A stretch of 64,000 nt of DNA, taken from Linnemannia hyalina. Lineage: Eukaryota; Mortierellomycota; Mortierellomycetes; Mortierellales; Mortierellaceae. How positions within the stretch are numbered: the first letter of the stretch is position 1; the number at the start of each line of letters is the position of its first letter. The notes below the pieces were generated by a model. The model had not been told where the DNA came from. It saw nothing but the letters and a program-made list of their open reading frames with translations, and ran no database searches. Location: contig JAHRHY010000007.1 of assembly GCA_019671135.1 (NCBI GenBank), forward strand, positions 62,001-126,000, in the 5' to 3' direction. Shown here piece by piece: positions 1 to 11,902 of the stretch. A program made the position numbers and the translations under genes.

Positions 1-2219
1 CTGCTCGACATGTCGCCCGCCTGACGCCCCTCGCCTATCAATTGTGGTGGGTGGATTGTCGCCTGGCTGACCTTTCTCTGCTTGACATAGGCCTGTACGG
101 GTATCTCGGCGACACGTTTTCCTGGGGTTGTTGGTGTAGGACCGTAGGACTGTGAAACAAAAGGGTCGGTTGGTAGTGGTGGAGTCGTTTTTTTGATTGC
201 CAAAGGTCTCTCGGGGCTGGCGTGCTTCTTCGGAGGCGACGTTGCCTTGACAGTCGAAGGGGCGTATATAGATGTCGACTCTGCCTCTGCCATTGCTTCC
301 AGCTCAGCCATCAGCGCATCTTCGTCGTCATCGCCAGTGTGGGTAGTCTCTATCAGCAAGCTCGCGCCATCGTTCATTGCCTGATCCACCTCCTGCTGAT
401 CTGCAAACACATCAGCCAAGCGGTCCATCGTAGCGTCCACATTGTCCCTGGTCAGCATTTCCTGACCGTTCTCATCCTTGGTCGCCATGACAGAGGCAAG
501 AGTGTTGGCGCCCAGTTTGTAGGATTGAAGGAGCTCTGCATCCGTTTCTGACGACTGAATCCTGAAAAAGATGGACGAAATCGTGTCGATAGACTTGAGC
601 CGTTTGTTAAGCACTTCGTCAAGATGCTTTCGTTGACGCAAGGCATATGTAGCTTGTGAACGCTGGCTCTTCTTGAGACACGCCTTTGCTTTCTCTGTTA
701 ACCTAAGGAAGAAAAAAAAATGCCAGCGTGAGTGTTGTGCAGAAACAACGCATTTCAGTCACCTCACCGGAAAAAGATGACATTCACTTACTCGGCAATA
801 CGATCCTCAATGTCCTGAACCTGCTTCTCAAGCCGCCCAATAGTCTCGCGTAGCTCAATGATGCCGCGGTCTGTTTTCGTAATCTCCTGCTTTGCCTTGT
901 CCCGAATGGTCTCCTTGTTGGCAAACTTGATAACCTAGAATGACCAAAATGCAAATCGAGGTAAATAATTGAAAGACTGGTTTCCGCACACAGCTGCAGC
1001 AACCAAATTTGAATGCATCAAAGAAAAAGGTCCTTACCAGCTCGTGATCCTGGAGTTCGTTGGCCTGCTTGCTCTCGTCCAACTTCCCGGTAACAAGCAC
1101 CTTCAGCTCATATTGCATGTAGCGAATCAATATCTCGAGATCCCTGTCCGTCAAAACAATCGTTGGTCCGGCGCCTGCGACAGCCCCATCATTTGACAAT
1201 GAACTCCTGGTTCGGAGAGGCAGTAATGCCGTCCTTGAAAACTTTTGTCGAAAGTCAGCAAAGGTCATTAGGTTGTCGGAGGCGGGATAGTTGACGGACT
1301 CTTGTTGGATCTTGTGGATGCGCGCAGCGGCCTCCTGAACAAAGGAAATGATCACAAATGTGTCCCGATATCCGGTTGAGGGTGAGCTCGAGGGTGTCAA
1401 CCCCAATCCCAATCCTGAATTAGCTCCCCCAGAACTAGCCCCTATTCTGCCTAGGCCTAGATTTCCATTGGATGCTACCCCTGTAGAGGCCAGTGTAGGG
1501 GATGCCGAATATCCCGGCGGCGGGGTGTTGGAATCTGACAGACTCAATTGCTTGAGACTCCAGAGCAGGGGTGCCTTGACGACCTTGTGAAATATCCACC
1601 CTGTCCAGCCCACACCAGCCCAAGGTAGAAACTCGGATCGTGGTATGATAACACCCATCCTGGTCATCTCGCTTAGGACTGTCGGAAGAGATTGAGGTCG
1701 CTTTTCATCTCTCCTGTAAAACTTTGTTGCAAGGTGGTCCAGCTCTAGCTCCAAGATTCCGATAGCGGCCCCTGTGGGCTCATACCGTGGTTTGGCTCTA
1801 GAAGTTCCACCGCCGCTGTCTGCTTGCCCGGAATTATGTGTATAAGGTGATATCGTGTAGAGGAATGAGTCGTCATGGGGAAGGTAGGCAGATAAGAGTC
1901 CGTTTCGTGCCGCTCCAAGGATGGCTGTCTGCCACCAACCAACGTTGGCCTCGTATCCGAAAGGGTTGGTCTCCTTGAGCTTGTCGAATTCCGAGTAGAG
2001 CGACTTGTAGCGAGATGGGCTGCACTTGCCCGGAAAATTTGCGAGGTATGTGGTGAGTGAAGTCGGACGGCTGGGCTTGGAGCTCTGTGGGGAGTCAGGG
2101 GGAACCATGGGTGGTGATGGTGTTGGAGGTGTGCCAGGCGAGTTAGGCGATGTGTTATTGTTGGTATTGGTGATGTGTTGTCGCCATTGGTGGTAGTCAG
2201 GGTCTGTCTTTGTTGCCAT
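1..2219 (-). CDS. CHMP7: CHMP7-like ESCRT-III protein (3' end off window)
   Basis: Three exons are visible: 2219-1038, 934-792 and 702 to beyond position 1. All joins are phase-consistent GT-AG. The first 390 or so residues contain a winged-helix-type region (WWQTAILGAARNGLL) typical of the CHMP7 N-terminus. A charged, coiled-coil Snf7 region follows (ETIGRLEKQVQDIEDRIAE, then ALRQRKHLDEVLNKRL) and ends in an acidic LMAELEAMAEAE stretch like the Snf7 C-terminal helices. CHMP7 proteins act in ESCRT-III at the endosome and the inner nuclear membrane, recruiting other Snf7 proteins for membrane scission and nuclear-envelope sealing. A Ser/Gly/Asn-rich insertion around residues 235-290 is probably disordered. 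The frame is still open at position 1, so the C-terminus is missing. The family assignment rests on domain order; a general Vps20/Snf7 protein is less likely because of the long N-terminal half. Confidence 0.85.
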
Positions 2220-2876
2220 GTGGTATAATAGATTGCGATGCAGCTGCCTGGTGTGTGATTATGTTGAATGATGTGCAAATGGATTCCCTGTCTCCTGTTC
2301 TTGTGCCTTGCGCCTTCCTCGTTGTCGTTGCAGTTGTAGTTGTAGCAGGCTGTCGGAGCCCTGTCAAGGTGTCTGTGGTTGGAGATGACTTGAGTGGTTG
2401 TAGAAGCAACACAAGAATGAGAAGGACTCGCGTGATAACGCACTAGAAGAAGGTGCGGATGGTGCGTCGTCGTCCTTGTTGCAGTCGTGTTGGTGGTGTG
2501 AGTGAGCTTGAAGTGTGTCTCGAAGGTGAATCTGACAGAGAGTATGTTGGTGGTGGTGCGAGTGTGATGTGTGTGTGGTTGTGAACACAATAGAAAAAAG
2601 AAAAATGAAAGAAAATAAAACAAGAAGCAGACACGGTAATTTTTTTTTTGGCGGCAGACAGACGGCCAGTCGGATGGTTTTCATTATTTCATCATGTTCA
2701 TGTTCATTGCACACGTGGTGTGGCACACATAGAAGGGAAGATTGCATGATCGCAAACACAACGTCGCGCTCCTTGTCTTCTTATCGTGTTTGTTCTTTTC
2801 TTCTTCTCCTTCCTTCTTCTTCTTCTCTCTCCCTCGCTCTCTCACATACGCAGACACACACATATCCACAACCACA
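2220..2876. promoter_or_regulatory. Divergent promoter region between CHMP7 and the NmrA-like gene
   Basis: This 657-bp spacer separates two divergent start codons. It contains a CACGTG E-box palindrome at 2712-2717, about 160 bp upstream of the plus-strand ATG. A CT-rich leader (about 2775-2840) precedes the ATG at 2877. Overlapping reading frames here are low-complexity and I do not consider them genes. Confidence 0.5.
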
Positions 2877-5057
2877 ATGACCTCCACTCTCACCGGCACC
2901 AGGCCTTCTGTCCCCCAAGATCCCACCCTCGCCATCACAAACTGCGACTCCTTCGAAGGCCAGACTCTTGCCCTCGCTCTCGCCGACTACCTCGAACACA
3001 AGCACAACTACAACAACTTCAAAAAGGTTGGCAAAGAGGGTGGAGGCCATGACCATAACGAACCATCGAAACCTGCTCCACCCGTCGTCTCTCAACTTGT
3101 CTGTCTCACCCGCGACAAGAACAAGTGTGGCGACCTCAGCAAGCGCGACTCCTGCAAAGTTGTCCAAATCTCTTACGAAGACCCAAACACCATTGGGATC
3201 GCTCTTCGAGGTATCCATACTGTTGTCTTTGTTCCCGAGATCGAACCCCAGCGGGTCGACTGGGCTGACCGTATTGTCGATGTCATGAAGCAAGAGAGTG
3301 TGACGCGCTGTATCGCCATCTCGAGTATTGGCACTGATGCCTCTGACAAGGACCAACTCGACCGTTTCCGTCGTGTCGAGGACCGTGTCAAGAAGGATCT
3401 TCCCCGCTGGACCATCCTCAGGTACTTTTGACATACAGGCAGTTCTTGTCTCGTCTTGGCATTGATTTCTTGATCACACGCACTTTTTGCTTTTCTCGGT
3501 GTATTTGCATCATCATCATTTTTCAATGATCGTGATCAAGGCCATCACCACCTAGTACACACTAACCTCCTTCTTCTCTCTCTTACACTTATGCATGCAC
3601 CGACATATCACCTTCCCCTTTACTCCCTTTCCTTCTTTCTCTTGTTTCTGCTGTTTCCCACTCTACTCTGTTCACCCCTATCTAACTACCAACGAATGAA
3701 AAAAAAAATCCCTCCTCCTCCTCCTCCTCCTCCTCCTCCTCCTCCTCCTCCTAAATAGAGAGGGATTCCCATTCCAGGCGCTGTTCTACTGGATCCCGAT
3801 GGTGCAAGACCAAGGTGTGCTGGGGATGCCGATCAAGCGGGACATTGAGTTTGCGCCCCTCGACATCACCGATCTCGGCCGGGCATTGATCTCGGTGACT
3901 TTTCCGTCTAAGCATCACCCTGGCGGAAGTGATAGTGGTAAGGTTGTGCTTGGCGAGTTCCCTTTGGATGATGATATCCGAAAGTCACTCGCTAAGCTCA
4001 ACCTCACTGGCGCTCATTCTCGCGCCGCACACGAAGCCGTCTCTACCTTCCCCGTGACTCCTTCGACTGTCATCACTCCTGCTGGACCTGGAGACGGCGA
4101 CGATCGACACGACGGACAGATCTACACCCTGACTGGACCAGAGACTGTCACCGGACCCAAGCTCGCCCATGCACTCACCCGCGCCTTGAAATCCGACAAG
4201 AAGCACAAAGACAAGGTGACTCTCAGCGTCTTTACTCATGTTTCTTTGCTGATAAGCTACCACTACGACTACGTTTCAATTTTTTATCACGCTTGTATGC
4301 AACTCCTTATCCATTTCTCTTTCTCGACCGAGTTAAATCTATTTTTATTGTTCACGCGTGAACCGCAAACACACATTAACCAAGGAAACACACATCTTCC
4401 TCACAACAAAACAATCCATGATAGCACCCGGAGCCGATCGTGTTCAAGGAGCTGACGCGCGAAGAGTTCCGCGACTACTTGCTCACTCTTCGAATCAAGT
4501 CTGGTGGCGCTATCCCGATGACCACCGCTGGATTCCAACCTGTGACCAGCTTCTTGCGATTCTTTCAGCACATGACCAACGCTGTCAAAGGTGTCCATCA
4601 TCATCACCCCCAGTCACCCGCCAAAGAGAAGGACGAGAAGTTTTCTTCTTCTTCTCCTGCCAAGATTGCATCCCAGTTTGATGTCGCCAAGACTACTGCT
4701 GCTGAGGGCAACGATGACGACGGTGTTGCTTTGATTAATGCTCTGAGTGACGACGACAGCTGCCCTGGATGCAAGTCACCCAAGAAGGGACACGCACCCG
4801 TGTTGGAAGCACCCAACGACACGGAGATCGATTTGGTCTTGGAGCTGTTGGATTACATCAACGAAAGCCGAGCGACCTTCCAGTCGGGTGATCTGCTAAA
4901 GATCACTGGCGAGCGAGGCAACAATGCCAAGGCGTTCTTTGAGGAGCACGCCTGCAACTTTCACCAGAGTCAGTCGATTGCCGTTGACAAGAACAGTTCT
5001 CCTTCCTTTGCTCCTGAGTCGACTCTCCACAGTGAGGGACAGCAGCGAGTTGCCTGA
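2877..5057 (+). CDS. NmrA-like NAD(P)-binding Rossmann protein
   Basis: Exons are 2877-3421, 3759-4215 and about 4425-5057. The second acceptor (TAAATAG before 3759) is chosen over a nearer AG because it restores the frame WTILR-EGFPFQALFYW. The third could instead begin at 4434, three residues shorter. The product is about 544 aa. The N-terminal half has the layout of NmrA/HSCARG-type atypical short-chain dehydrogenases: a beta strand (TVVFVPEIEP), then a CIAISSIGT strand, then WTILREGFP, which corresponds to the W-(T/V)-I-L-R-P region of the family. The usual glycine-rich loop is degenerate (TNCDSFEGQTLALALADYL), so nucleotide binding may be altered or lost. A Ser/Asp-rich segment is followed by a helical C-terminal domain. 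Such proteins often act as redox sensors or regulators; the substrate is unknown. Confidence 0.7.
3710..3752 (+). repeat. (TCC)n microsatellite in intron
   Basis: About 14 uninterrupted TCC units lie immediately upstream of the acceptor of intron 1 of the NmrA-like gene, where they double as its polypyrimidine tract. The acceptor AG lies six bases after the array ends. Confidence 0.9.
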
Positions 5058-5471
5058 GCGACTAGCTGCTGCTCTCGAAACCACCACCACTACCACCACC
5101 TTCACTTCCATTTGGGCAGAGGACATGATGATGTTGCACTAATCTGAATACTGTGTCGTACTCCATACTGCTCCAGGAACAACAGCATGCTTGCTTTCGT
5201 TTATACTTTGTTGCTTCCCCCTCCGCTCTGTCTTTGCTATCCTCTTCCACACCCTTTAGTCCTCTTTTCTTTTCATTCAACCCCTTTGTTTTCTACCAAA
5301 AAATAAAGTCGCGTCGAGTTGCTTTCAAATGATCGATCGGTATCACATGATTCCGGAATGCAATCATTTCGCTCTCAATTTTTTTTCTTCGCATGTTCTT
5401 GGCTGCCCACATCCTTTCTCCTCTTCCTTCCTTCTTCACTAATCCAACCTTTAGCCGACCATCCATTCACC
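5058..5471. other. Intergenic: 3' UTR and promoter
   Basis: The 414-bp gap between two plus-strand genes has an AATAAA-like signal (5303-5308) for the upstream gene and a T/C-rich leader before the ATG at 5472. I see no gene in it. Confidence 0.5.
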
Positions 5472-6646
5472 ATGAAAGTCGTCGGCCTCACTGGTGGCAT
5501 TGCCTCAGGTATACTCACACCCACTCTTCTCTATTGGAGGACACTGTTGGCAACTGCCATCCGCATCCCTCATTCTGCTGCCTCGGCAACATCCATGCCC
5601 GTGCACCTTGTCTCGTTTCCTGTCGGGCTGTTGGAACGCTTCGGCTCGTCTTTTTTCTCCTTCCAAACTGCATTATTACAAATTTTTGCCACTAAAAAGA
5701 CTCTGACTGACTCCATCGACATATTTTCTTTTCTCTACTCTTATCCAATCCTCACACCCAAAAGGCAAATCAACGGTCGCAAAGACGATTCAATCGCTCA
5801 ACATCCCGCTCATCGACTGCGACCTCCTTGCCCGCCTGGTCGTCGAACCAACGCATGCCTGCTATCGCAAACTCGTCAAACATTTCGGCACCGTTATCCT
5901 CCAGAACCAACAAGACGGTCAACCTCTGGATCGATACAAGTTTGGAACTATTATCTTTTCGGATGCTGCTCAACGACGGATTGCGAATGGTATTATTCAC
6001 CCGGCGGTCAGGGATGAGATTCTGAAGAGGTTGTTCAAGTATTGGATTAGGGGTATTTCTTTAGTCGTTGTGGATGTTCCCCTCTTGCTTGAAGGAGAGC
6101 TCTGGCGTATCGTCAGCGACGTCATCGTCGTCTACTGGTAACTTTTATGCACGTTTTGGTTTTGATTAACTTTGTCAACTATTACACTGTCTACCAAGAA
6201 AACAATGGCTCTAATGTTTCCCTTTGTAACATTCCTCGATTCAAAATAGCCCGCCAGAGGTGCAATTGGAAAGAATCAAAACACGGGACGGCTTATCAGA
6301 AGAAGACGCCCTGGCGCGCATCAACGCACAAAGACCACTCATCGAAAAAGTCGACTATGCGGACCATGTCATCTACAACACCTCCGACCTCGAATCCCTC
6401 AACACCGCAACCCTCAAAGTCTTGGAGACCATCAAACCAAGTCCCTTCTGGACCGCCCTCGCCTGGTTCCCTCCCTTTACGGTTCTCTTGGCTGGATGGG
6501 TCATTGTCAAGAGACACTTGAAGGGCGATCCTAGAAAGACTCTGGATAGCAAGAAGAAGAAGAACGATGATGATGGTCATTCTATGGCCGCTGAGCCTAC
6601 TCCTACTTCATCATCTACTCTTGCACCTCCTACGCACGCGTCTTAA
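5472..6646 (+). CDS. CAB5: Dephospho-CoA kinase with C-terminal membrane segment
   Basis: Exons are 5472-5508, 5765-6137 and 6250-6646, giving 268 aa. Intron 1 splits the P-loop (GLTGGIAS-GKST). The enzyme phosphorylates the 3'-hydroxyl of dephospho-CoA with ATP, the last step of coenzyme A synthesis. Diagnostic CoaE motifs are the Walker A above, IDCDLLAR (substrate aspartates), ANGIIHPAVR (the HP motif), VVVDVPLLLE and the lid-like RI-KTRDGLSEEDALARINAQ. After the kinase core a hydrophobic stretch (about residues 215-240, ALAWFPPFTVLLAGWVIV) predicts a membrane anchor, followed by a Lys-rich and Ser/Thr-rich tail. C-terminal hydrophobic tails are common on eukaryotic homologues and fit attachment to a mitochondrial or ER membrane. 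The start is the only ATG that gives the P-loop at the N-terminus. Confidence 0.93.
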
Positions 6647-6921
6647 AATCACTAGAGAGTAATAATTAAATATATACCGTTTTTACTTATTTTCGTTCAT
6701 ATCTTAGTTTTGGTGAAATGGGTGGGGATAATACTAATACTAGGGGGATGGGGAGTTGGTGTTGAAGTTATGGCTATGTGCTAGGGTAAGGGGTGAAGAC
6801 TGTGCAGTGGTGTAGGGGGGGGAGGAGTGAAAGGAAAGAAGGGTGGTATGGACAATAACGAGAAAAATAGATGAAAGAAAAGAAACGTTGATACAAATAT
6901 TTTCAGTTTGAAAATGGTTTT

Positions 6922-8448
6922 TTATGCTCGCTTTCGTGGCTTGACATCGATTTCGTTCACAGAATGCAACATAATCTTGTTTTGTGTCTGAGCCGTTGCT
7001 CCCGTATGACCCTGTGGAGTACATTTATACGAGATGAGGTGAAGAATAGTCAGCAATTGGTATTAGTCTTGCCTCCTAACAGCACCATAGGTAAAAGAAA
7101 ACATAAGAAATCGACGAAAATGTTACCTTGTTCCAGTCGTAGCTGACGGCATAGGCAAAGATACTGCCGTTGCGGTTGAAGCACGTTGTTGAGATGGGGC
7201 TACCGACCTTGGGGAAGGTCTTGAGCTTTTGACGAGAGTCCTTGTCCCAGAAGGCAAACGATCCATCCGCTCCTGCAGTCGAGAATGTCCCGTGGATGGG
7301 GTGCCAGTTGATACAGTTGACAGAGTACACCGTAGCCTTGTCGCGGACAGTCTGTCCACCCTCGCGATGGCACTTGAACGAAAAGTTGAGTGAGGCATCC
7401 TTGTCCTCGACATACTGAATAGCGACACGTCCTTCGATACTGCCGATTCCATATCCTGTGCCAGCAGGGAAACACGAGATGGTCCTAGTTTGCCACTTCA
7501 ATGGACTGGTCATGGACTTGAAAGGAGTCGAAGGGTTGTTGAGGTTGTAGATGACCAGATGACGATCAGCAGTGGCTGCGACCAGCAGAGGGAAAACACT
7601 GTCCATGGCATAAAGTCGTTCCGGGAGGTTGACGGTAGAGATGGGTGTAGGTTGCCGTGTATCCCAGTATTTGACAGTCTTGTCCCAGCTTCCGGTAGCC
7701 AAGATCGGGCTGGCTCCGTCCACCCATCGGACCTCTTTGATTGGCGCATCGTGCTGAGCGACTTGTGTAGACTGTCCTGTGGAAATGTCGAACAACTTTG
7801 CAATTTTGTCCGCGCCACCCGACACTAGCTTTGTTCCGTCCTGTATGATATAATAGAAGGCGAAGAGGATAATAGTTTTCGGGTTAGTAATATTCGATTT
7901 TTTTTCGACCATCCATGCGCTGCGCCCAATGCAATTGAGTCCATGCAGTCAATGATTGCTCTCTATCTTTATCGTACCTTGCTCCATGCGCAGCAGAGTG
8001 CGGGTGCGGAGTGTTGGTACATGGCCTTGGCGACGCTTGTTCCGTTTGGTTGAATCTCATAGATGCGGACCTAATTTTGAAAAGAAAACGTAATTAAATT
8101 CTAAACGTCCCGTCTTTGTGTCGCTGTCCTGTTTTCCCAATAATGCTCCTGCTGTCTGCGGTCCAAATTATTTACGTTGTTGTCCCACGAAGCCGCTGCG
8201 AGCAAGTCTGCTGTAGGGGAGAACTGCATCTCCGAGATACCGTCTGTTGGGGGGTGTTGAACCTATGTGTGTGAGAGAGAGAGGCAGTAGTAACGTGTTT
8301 TGTTGTGTTAGTTTATTCCTCTGCAAGTTTTTGTTGTCAAGGAAGTAATTCCTTTTTATCAATCATCGTGCAAAAAGTGATCTTTATGAGCTGCTATTTG
8401 TTGTGTGTGTACCTCCATGTCCTGTGAGGCCTGGTTTGACTTGATCAT
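6922..8448 (-). CDS. RAE1: mRNA export factor Rae1/Gle2 (WD40)
   Basis: Five exons: 8448-8413, 8262-8176, 8070-7978, 7840-7127 and 7011-6922, giving 339 aa. The first three exons are all phase 0. The protein is a seven-bladed WD40 propeller of the Rae1/Gle2 type: QHPPTDGISEMQFSPTADLLAAASWDN, then ALCCAWSKDGTKLVSGGADK, then VRWVDGASPILATGSWDKTVKYWDTR, then a long blade ending [20 protein letters not shown]. This matches the family's invariant SYDWxKG motif near the C-terminus. Rae1 binds the GLEBS motif of Nup98-type nucleoporins and works in mRNA export and spindle assembly. The N-terminus is shorter than in animal homologues, so a further upstream exon is possible, although no in-frame ATG is nearby. 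Confidence 0.9.
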
Positions 8449-8819
8449 GGCAGCAAAGAGGTGAGAGTGTGCGTGTGTTTGTTGTAAGGAAGGGGGAATC
8501 TATTTGCGAGTTGGCGTTTGCGGTTGTTGCGGAGTGGGAGTGAAGTAAGGGTGGATTGGAGTAAAGGAGGGAGGAGAGAATGAGAGTGTGGGGGTGTAGG
8601 AGTGTGGGAGTGTGGGAGTGTGGGAATGAATGGAAGAAGCACCACGTTCGGAGGGAACACTTTATGAAAGTTCGACAAAGTGCCTCGCCTTCTTAGTCCT
8701 TGCAAAAAAAAAACTTGCGCCGGTGGCTGGAAGCCTGGAACTGGTAGATGTCACGTGCACCTTTCATGACATTTGTCCTCTTTCTGCTTTGCCGCTTTTC
8801 TCTTGCAACGGGCGACAGC
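8449..8819. promoter_or_regulatory. Divergent promoter: RAE1 / GSKIP gene
   Basis: This 371-bp region lies between two divergent starts. It has a CACGTG palindrome at 8752-8757, 63 bp upstream of the preferred plus-strand ATG, and a purine-rich GTGGGAGTGTGG-type short tandem repeat around 8588-8625. Confidence 0.5.
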
Positions 8820-9299
8820 ATGCACAGCGACAAGCATTCGACAATGGCTGCCATGGAGATGATCCCGGACCTTACTCACTACTCCAAAGGACTAGGCTCA
8901 GACACGTTTCCTCTCAAAGTCACCACACCCCAGGACAACATCCCAAGCAGGGACAACAACGGCGACGGCAACAACACCCTCACTGTCAATTTCACAGTAG
9001 TGACGCTCGAAAAAGGAACAGCAGAGATCACATTGGACGGCCAAGGCTTTCGCGTCGTCTCCCTCTCCCTCTCACCACAACTCACCAACCTCCAGCTATC
9101 AGTCCGCCAAGAAGAGGCTGTGTCAGGGCACACATACGAGACCATCGAGGCCCTCCTCATGGCATTGAGTCCAGGCTTTGAAGCATTCTTTGGTCAGGAA
9201 CTCGCACAAAGACTCGAAAACGTGTCCTGGGATCAAAATCGGTTTCAACACTCCAGTGACGATGACAGTGCCGATGACTCGGGCAACGAAGATCGGTGA
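8820..9299 (+). CDS. GSKIP-domain protein
   Basis: A single exon of 159 aa. The C-terminal half matches the GSKIP (GSK3-beta interaction protein, DUF727) domain: a strand-rich TVVTLEKGTAEITLDGQGFRVVS followed by the hallmark YETIEALLMALSPGFEAFFGQELAQRLENV. In animals this domain binds GSK3 and PKA regulatory subunits; in fungi its partner is not established. A Ser/Asp-rich acidic tail ends the protein. An in-frame ATG at 8748 would add a hydrophobic, signal-peptide-like N-terminus. I prefer 8820 because the 8748 region overlaps a CACGTG promoter element and GSKIP proteins are cytosolic. Confidence 0.8.
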   Translation: MHSDKHSTMAAMEMIPDLTHYSKGLGSDTFPLKVTTPQDNIPSRDNNGDGNNTLTVNFTVVTLEKGTAEITLDGQGFRVVSLSLSPQLTNLQLSVRQEEAVSGHTYETIEALLMALSPGFEAFFGQELAQRLENVSWDQNRFQHSSDDDSADDSGNEDR

Positions 9300-9796
9300 T
9301 AACAGCGTCACTTCCTGCTTGTTATCGACGTAGCACCTTCATTCCATTTCGCGCACATCTCGCGGCAAACAAAAAAAAACAAGATATAAAAAACACGACA
9401 GCCTTCAATTATTTTCGTTCTATTCATTGCCAAGCAGCTGTGGATCCAAACTTTTTGGGCGTCGGGAGATATATGATCTCATGGCACTGTTACACGATTC
9501 GGCTGTGGTTATGATACAGTTAGGCTTTTCATTTATTACAAGCAGCAAGAACGAAGTGATAACAAAAAAAAGGGGGAGGGAATGTAAACTACACAATACT
9601 GGCAGAAGCAAAAGGCGTCGCACCTATGACCATTAAACAAACAAAAACTACGACTTCAATCGCCGACAAAAAAAAAAGCAAAGAGGAAATAAAAGAAATG
9701 AAGAATAAAGAACAATTGTATGGCGAATGTACAGACATTTCCCCTTTGACTACAGCTGTATATTGTTTTTGTTGCGGGTATGAGGGACCTCATAGT
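9300..9796. other. Intergenic between convergent genes
   Basis: This 497-bp, AT-rich spacer between convergent genes holds the two 3' UTRs. I see no gene in it. Confidence 0.5.
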
Positions 9797-11902
9797 TTAG
9801 GCACGGTAAGGATTAGAAGGCAACCCATTCGGAATAACTGGTTTCCGGTAGCGAGGGTGGTTGGGATGACTGGCGCGCGGAGTCGATGTCGACGATGAGG
9901 AGGCAGCTGCATTTGAAAGCAACGGTGATGGTGGGTGGGGCGAGCCGCTCCTGTTGAGGGATGTTGGGGTCAGCATCGGTGCTGGGGTCAACATGGGAGA
10001 GCCTCGAGCAGTCATACCTCCATTGGTACTGCTCGAGTCCGAAAAGAGTCGTGCATCGTATTGTGGAGAAGGGTAGTTGCCATGCTCGTATCCGTATGAA
10101 GCAGAGGGTGGGTATGGAGGTTGGGTGTAGTTGGGATCCAGATATTGTGTCGAGGGTGGTGCTGGGATGCCCAATTGATGTCGGAATACATTGATAATCT
10201 CGTAGAGTGTTTGCTGTCTGGCATTGGGGTCCTCGGTCCATGCCTGAGTGTAAACTGCGTGGTACCATGGAGGGGTGCCATCAATCATTCGTTCACGAGC
10301 GCCTGGTCGGAATGTAGAAAAGTCCTTGAAGGGGTATCGACCGGCCATGATGAACCAGTAGATGACACCCAGCGCAAAAATGTCGCATCGGATGTCGTAG
10401 CGGGGTCGATTCTTGGCCATTCTCTCGGGAGCCATGAACTGCCAGACACCCCCAAACTGTTGACTTGAAAAGGCATTCTTGTTGTCACGGATGCGTCGAA
10501 GTCCAAAGTCGGTGAGGCGGGCAAGATAGCGGCCCTCGTGAGCCGCGCGGTTCCTGCGGAGGTCGATCAGAATGTTTTTGGGGTGGAGGTCTCCATGGTG
10601 GAACCCGCAGTTATAAAGATGCCCCAGACCTACGGCGATGTCCATGGCGAGGTAAAGTCGGTCTTCCAAGGAGGGGGCCTCGGGTGCACCTACAGGGGCT
10701 TCGAGCAACTTGACAAGATCTCCGTGCTCGTAGTACTGCATGATCATGAATCGATCTCCATTGCGTTCATCGCCACAGTTCCTGATAGCGACTCCATAGA
10801 ACTGAACCAGGTTATCGTGGTGACCACACTGGTTCATCACTTCGACCTAGTACATTAGTTATTATTGAATTGGGTTGGGGAATGTGAGTTACTGCATATT
10901 TAGCCAATGCATACACAAATGCATAATAATAGAATATATGGACAGGGGCACAAGGTTGAGGTTGGGTGTACAAACCTCCTTGTCAAATAGTTTGGCGATC
11001 TTGGCTGGGGTGTGCTTGGTGTCGATTAGACTCTTGAGAATGACGACAGCCTGGCGCGAGGCCCATTGGGCACGACGAATCTCGCCGTTGCCACCCTTGG
11101 CGATCCGTTGGCGTTGGGTGAACTCTGCGAGGTAGTCGTAATGAGGCACGGGAGGAGCCACTCCCATGGGGGCGATCATGTTGAGGACCGAGGTCAAGAA
11201 ATAGTCTCCATCGACCCCTTCAAGACTGTCGGCTGCTTGGGGTGAGACGGAAGGTGATGGGGAAGGGGGAACAGCGACAGCCCGGACCGTCCCCTGAGGC
11301 ATCATCACCTTGGAGGAGGTCGAGTTGTTGGAGTTGTCGGAGAAGGCCAGGCTGGGCATCTCGGTCTCGACAGATCGGCCCGACGAAGGTGTCATCGAAT
11401 GACATTCAGTTCCAGGGTAGCCGGATGCATGTGAGGGTGGATAAAGGTGCTGTTGCTGTTGTTGGTGTGTTGACTGTTGATAGTTGAAGGTGGGGTTGGC
11501 TTGCTGTTGTTGCTGTTGTTGCTGTTGCTGTTGTTGGTTGTGGTACTGTTGAAATTGCTGTTGATACTGCTGGAGATGGGACAAAGGTGGTTGTGGGAAT
11601 GGATATTGTGGGGGGTACTGTTCTCCTTGTGCTTGCCCTTGCGCCTGTTGACCTTGCCCTTGGCCCTGCTGAATCATTTGGAACTGCTGTTGATACTGGC
11701 GCTGTTGTTCGAGACTTGAGGGAGCGTTGTAGGCATAATGCTGGATCATTGCGTTGTGTGCCTCAATGGGTCGAGAGTCGAGGTCCATTCCGTCCGAGTT
11801 TGAGTTTGCCGACATGTTGGAGGAGTGGGTGAGACTGGGGGCAATGTCGATTGTGTTGTCGGTGTTGGTGGTTGTGTTCTGGTAGTCATAGGGCGGATAC
11901 AT
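9797..11902 (-). CDS. PolyQ protein kinase with HGD catalytic loop
   Basis: Two exons, 11902-10976 and 10846-9797, giving 658 aa. The first 240 or so residues are low-complexity, including long Gln runs and a QGQGQ repeat. The kinase domain starts near residue 265: glycine loop AKGGNGEIRRAQW, VILKSL lysine, and a catalytic loop HGDLHPKNIL in place of HRD. DFG is intact (LTDFGLRR), as are the APE motif (FMAPERM) and the subdomain IX aspartate (DIRCDIFALGVIYW). The HGDLHxKNIL loop resembles a tyrosine-kinase-like group that is strongly expanded in Mucoromycota. All catalytic residues needed for phosphotransfer are present. The C-terminal 120 residues are Pro/Ser-rich. The substrate is unknown. 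The 2.1 kb upstream is gene-free and may be a long promoter or leader. Confidence 0.85.

Noticed and set aside
1745..2623. 292-aa minus-strand ORF rich in Thr/His/Ser
   Set aside because: It overlaps the CHMP7 coding frame and is translated low-complexity leader; no domain is present.
2781..3434. 217-aa ORF antisense to NmrA-like exon 1
   Set aside because: It mirrors a strongly biased coding exon; the plus-strand frame has recognisable family motifs and spliced continuation.
3759..3777. Nearer acceptor (TTCCAG before 3778) for NmrA-like exon 2
   Set aside because: It breaks the reading frame with exon 1, whereas the TAAATAG acceptor gives a continuous WTILREGFP motif.
8748..8819. N-terminal signal-peptide-like extension of the GSKIP protein
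   Set aside because: The upstream ATG overlaps a CACGTG promoter element, and GSKIP proteins are cytosolic. The hydrophobic run looks like translated promoter or leader.
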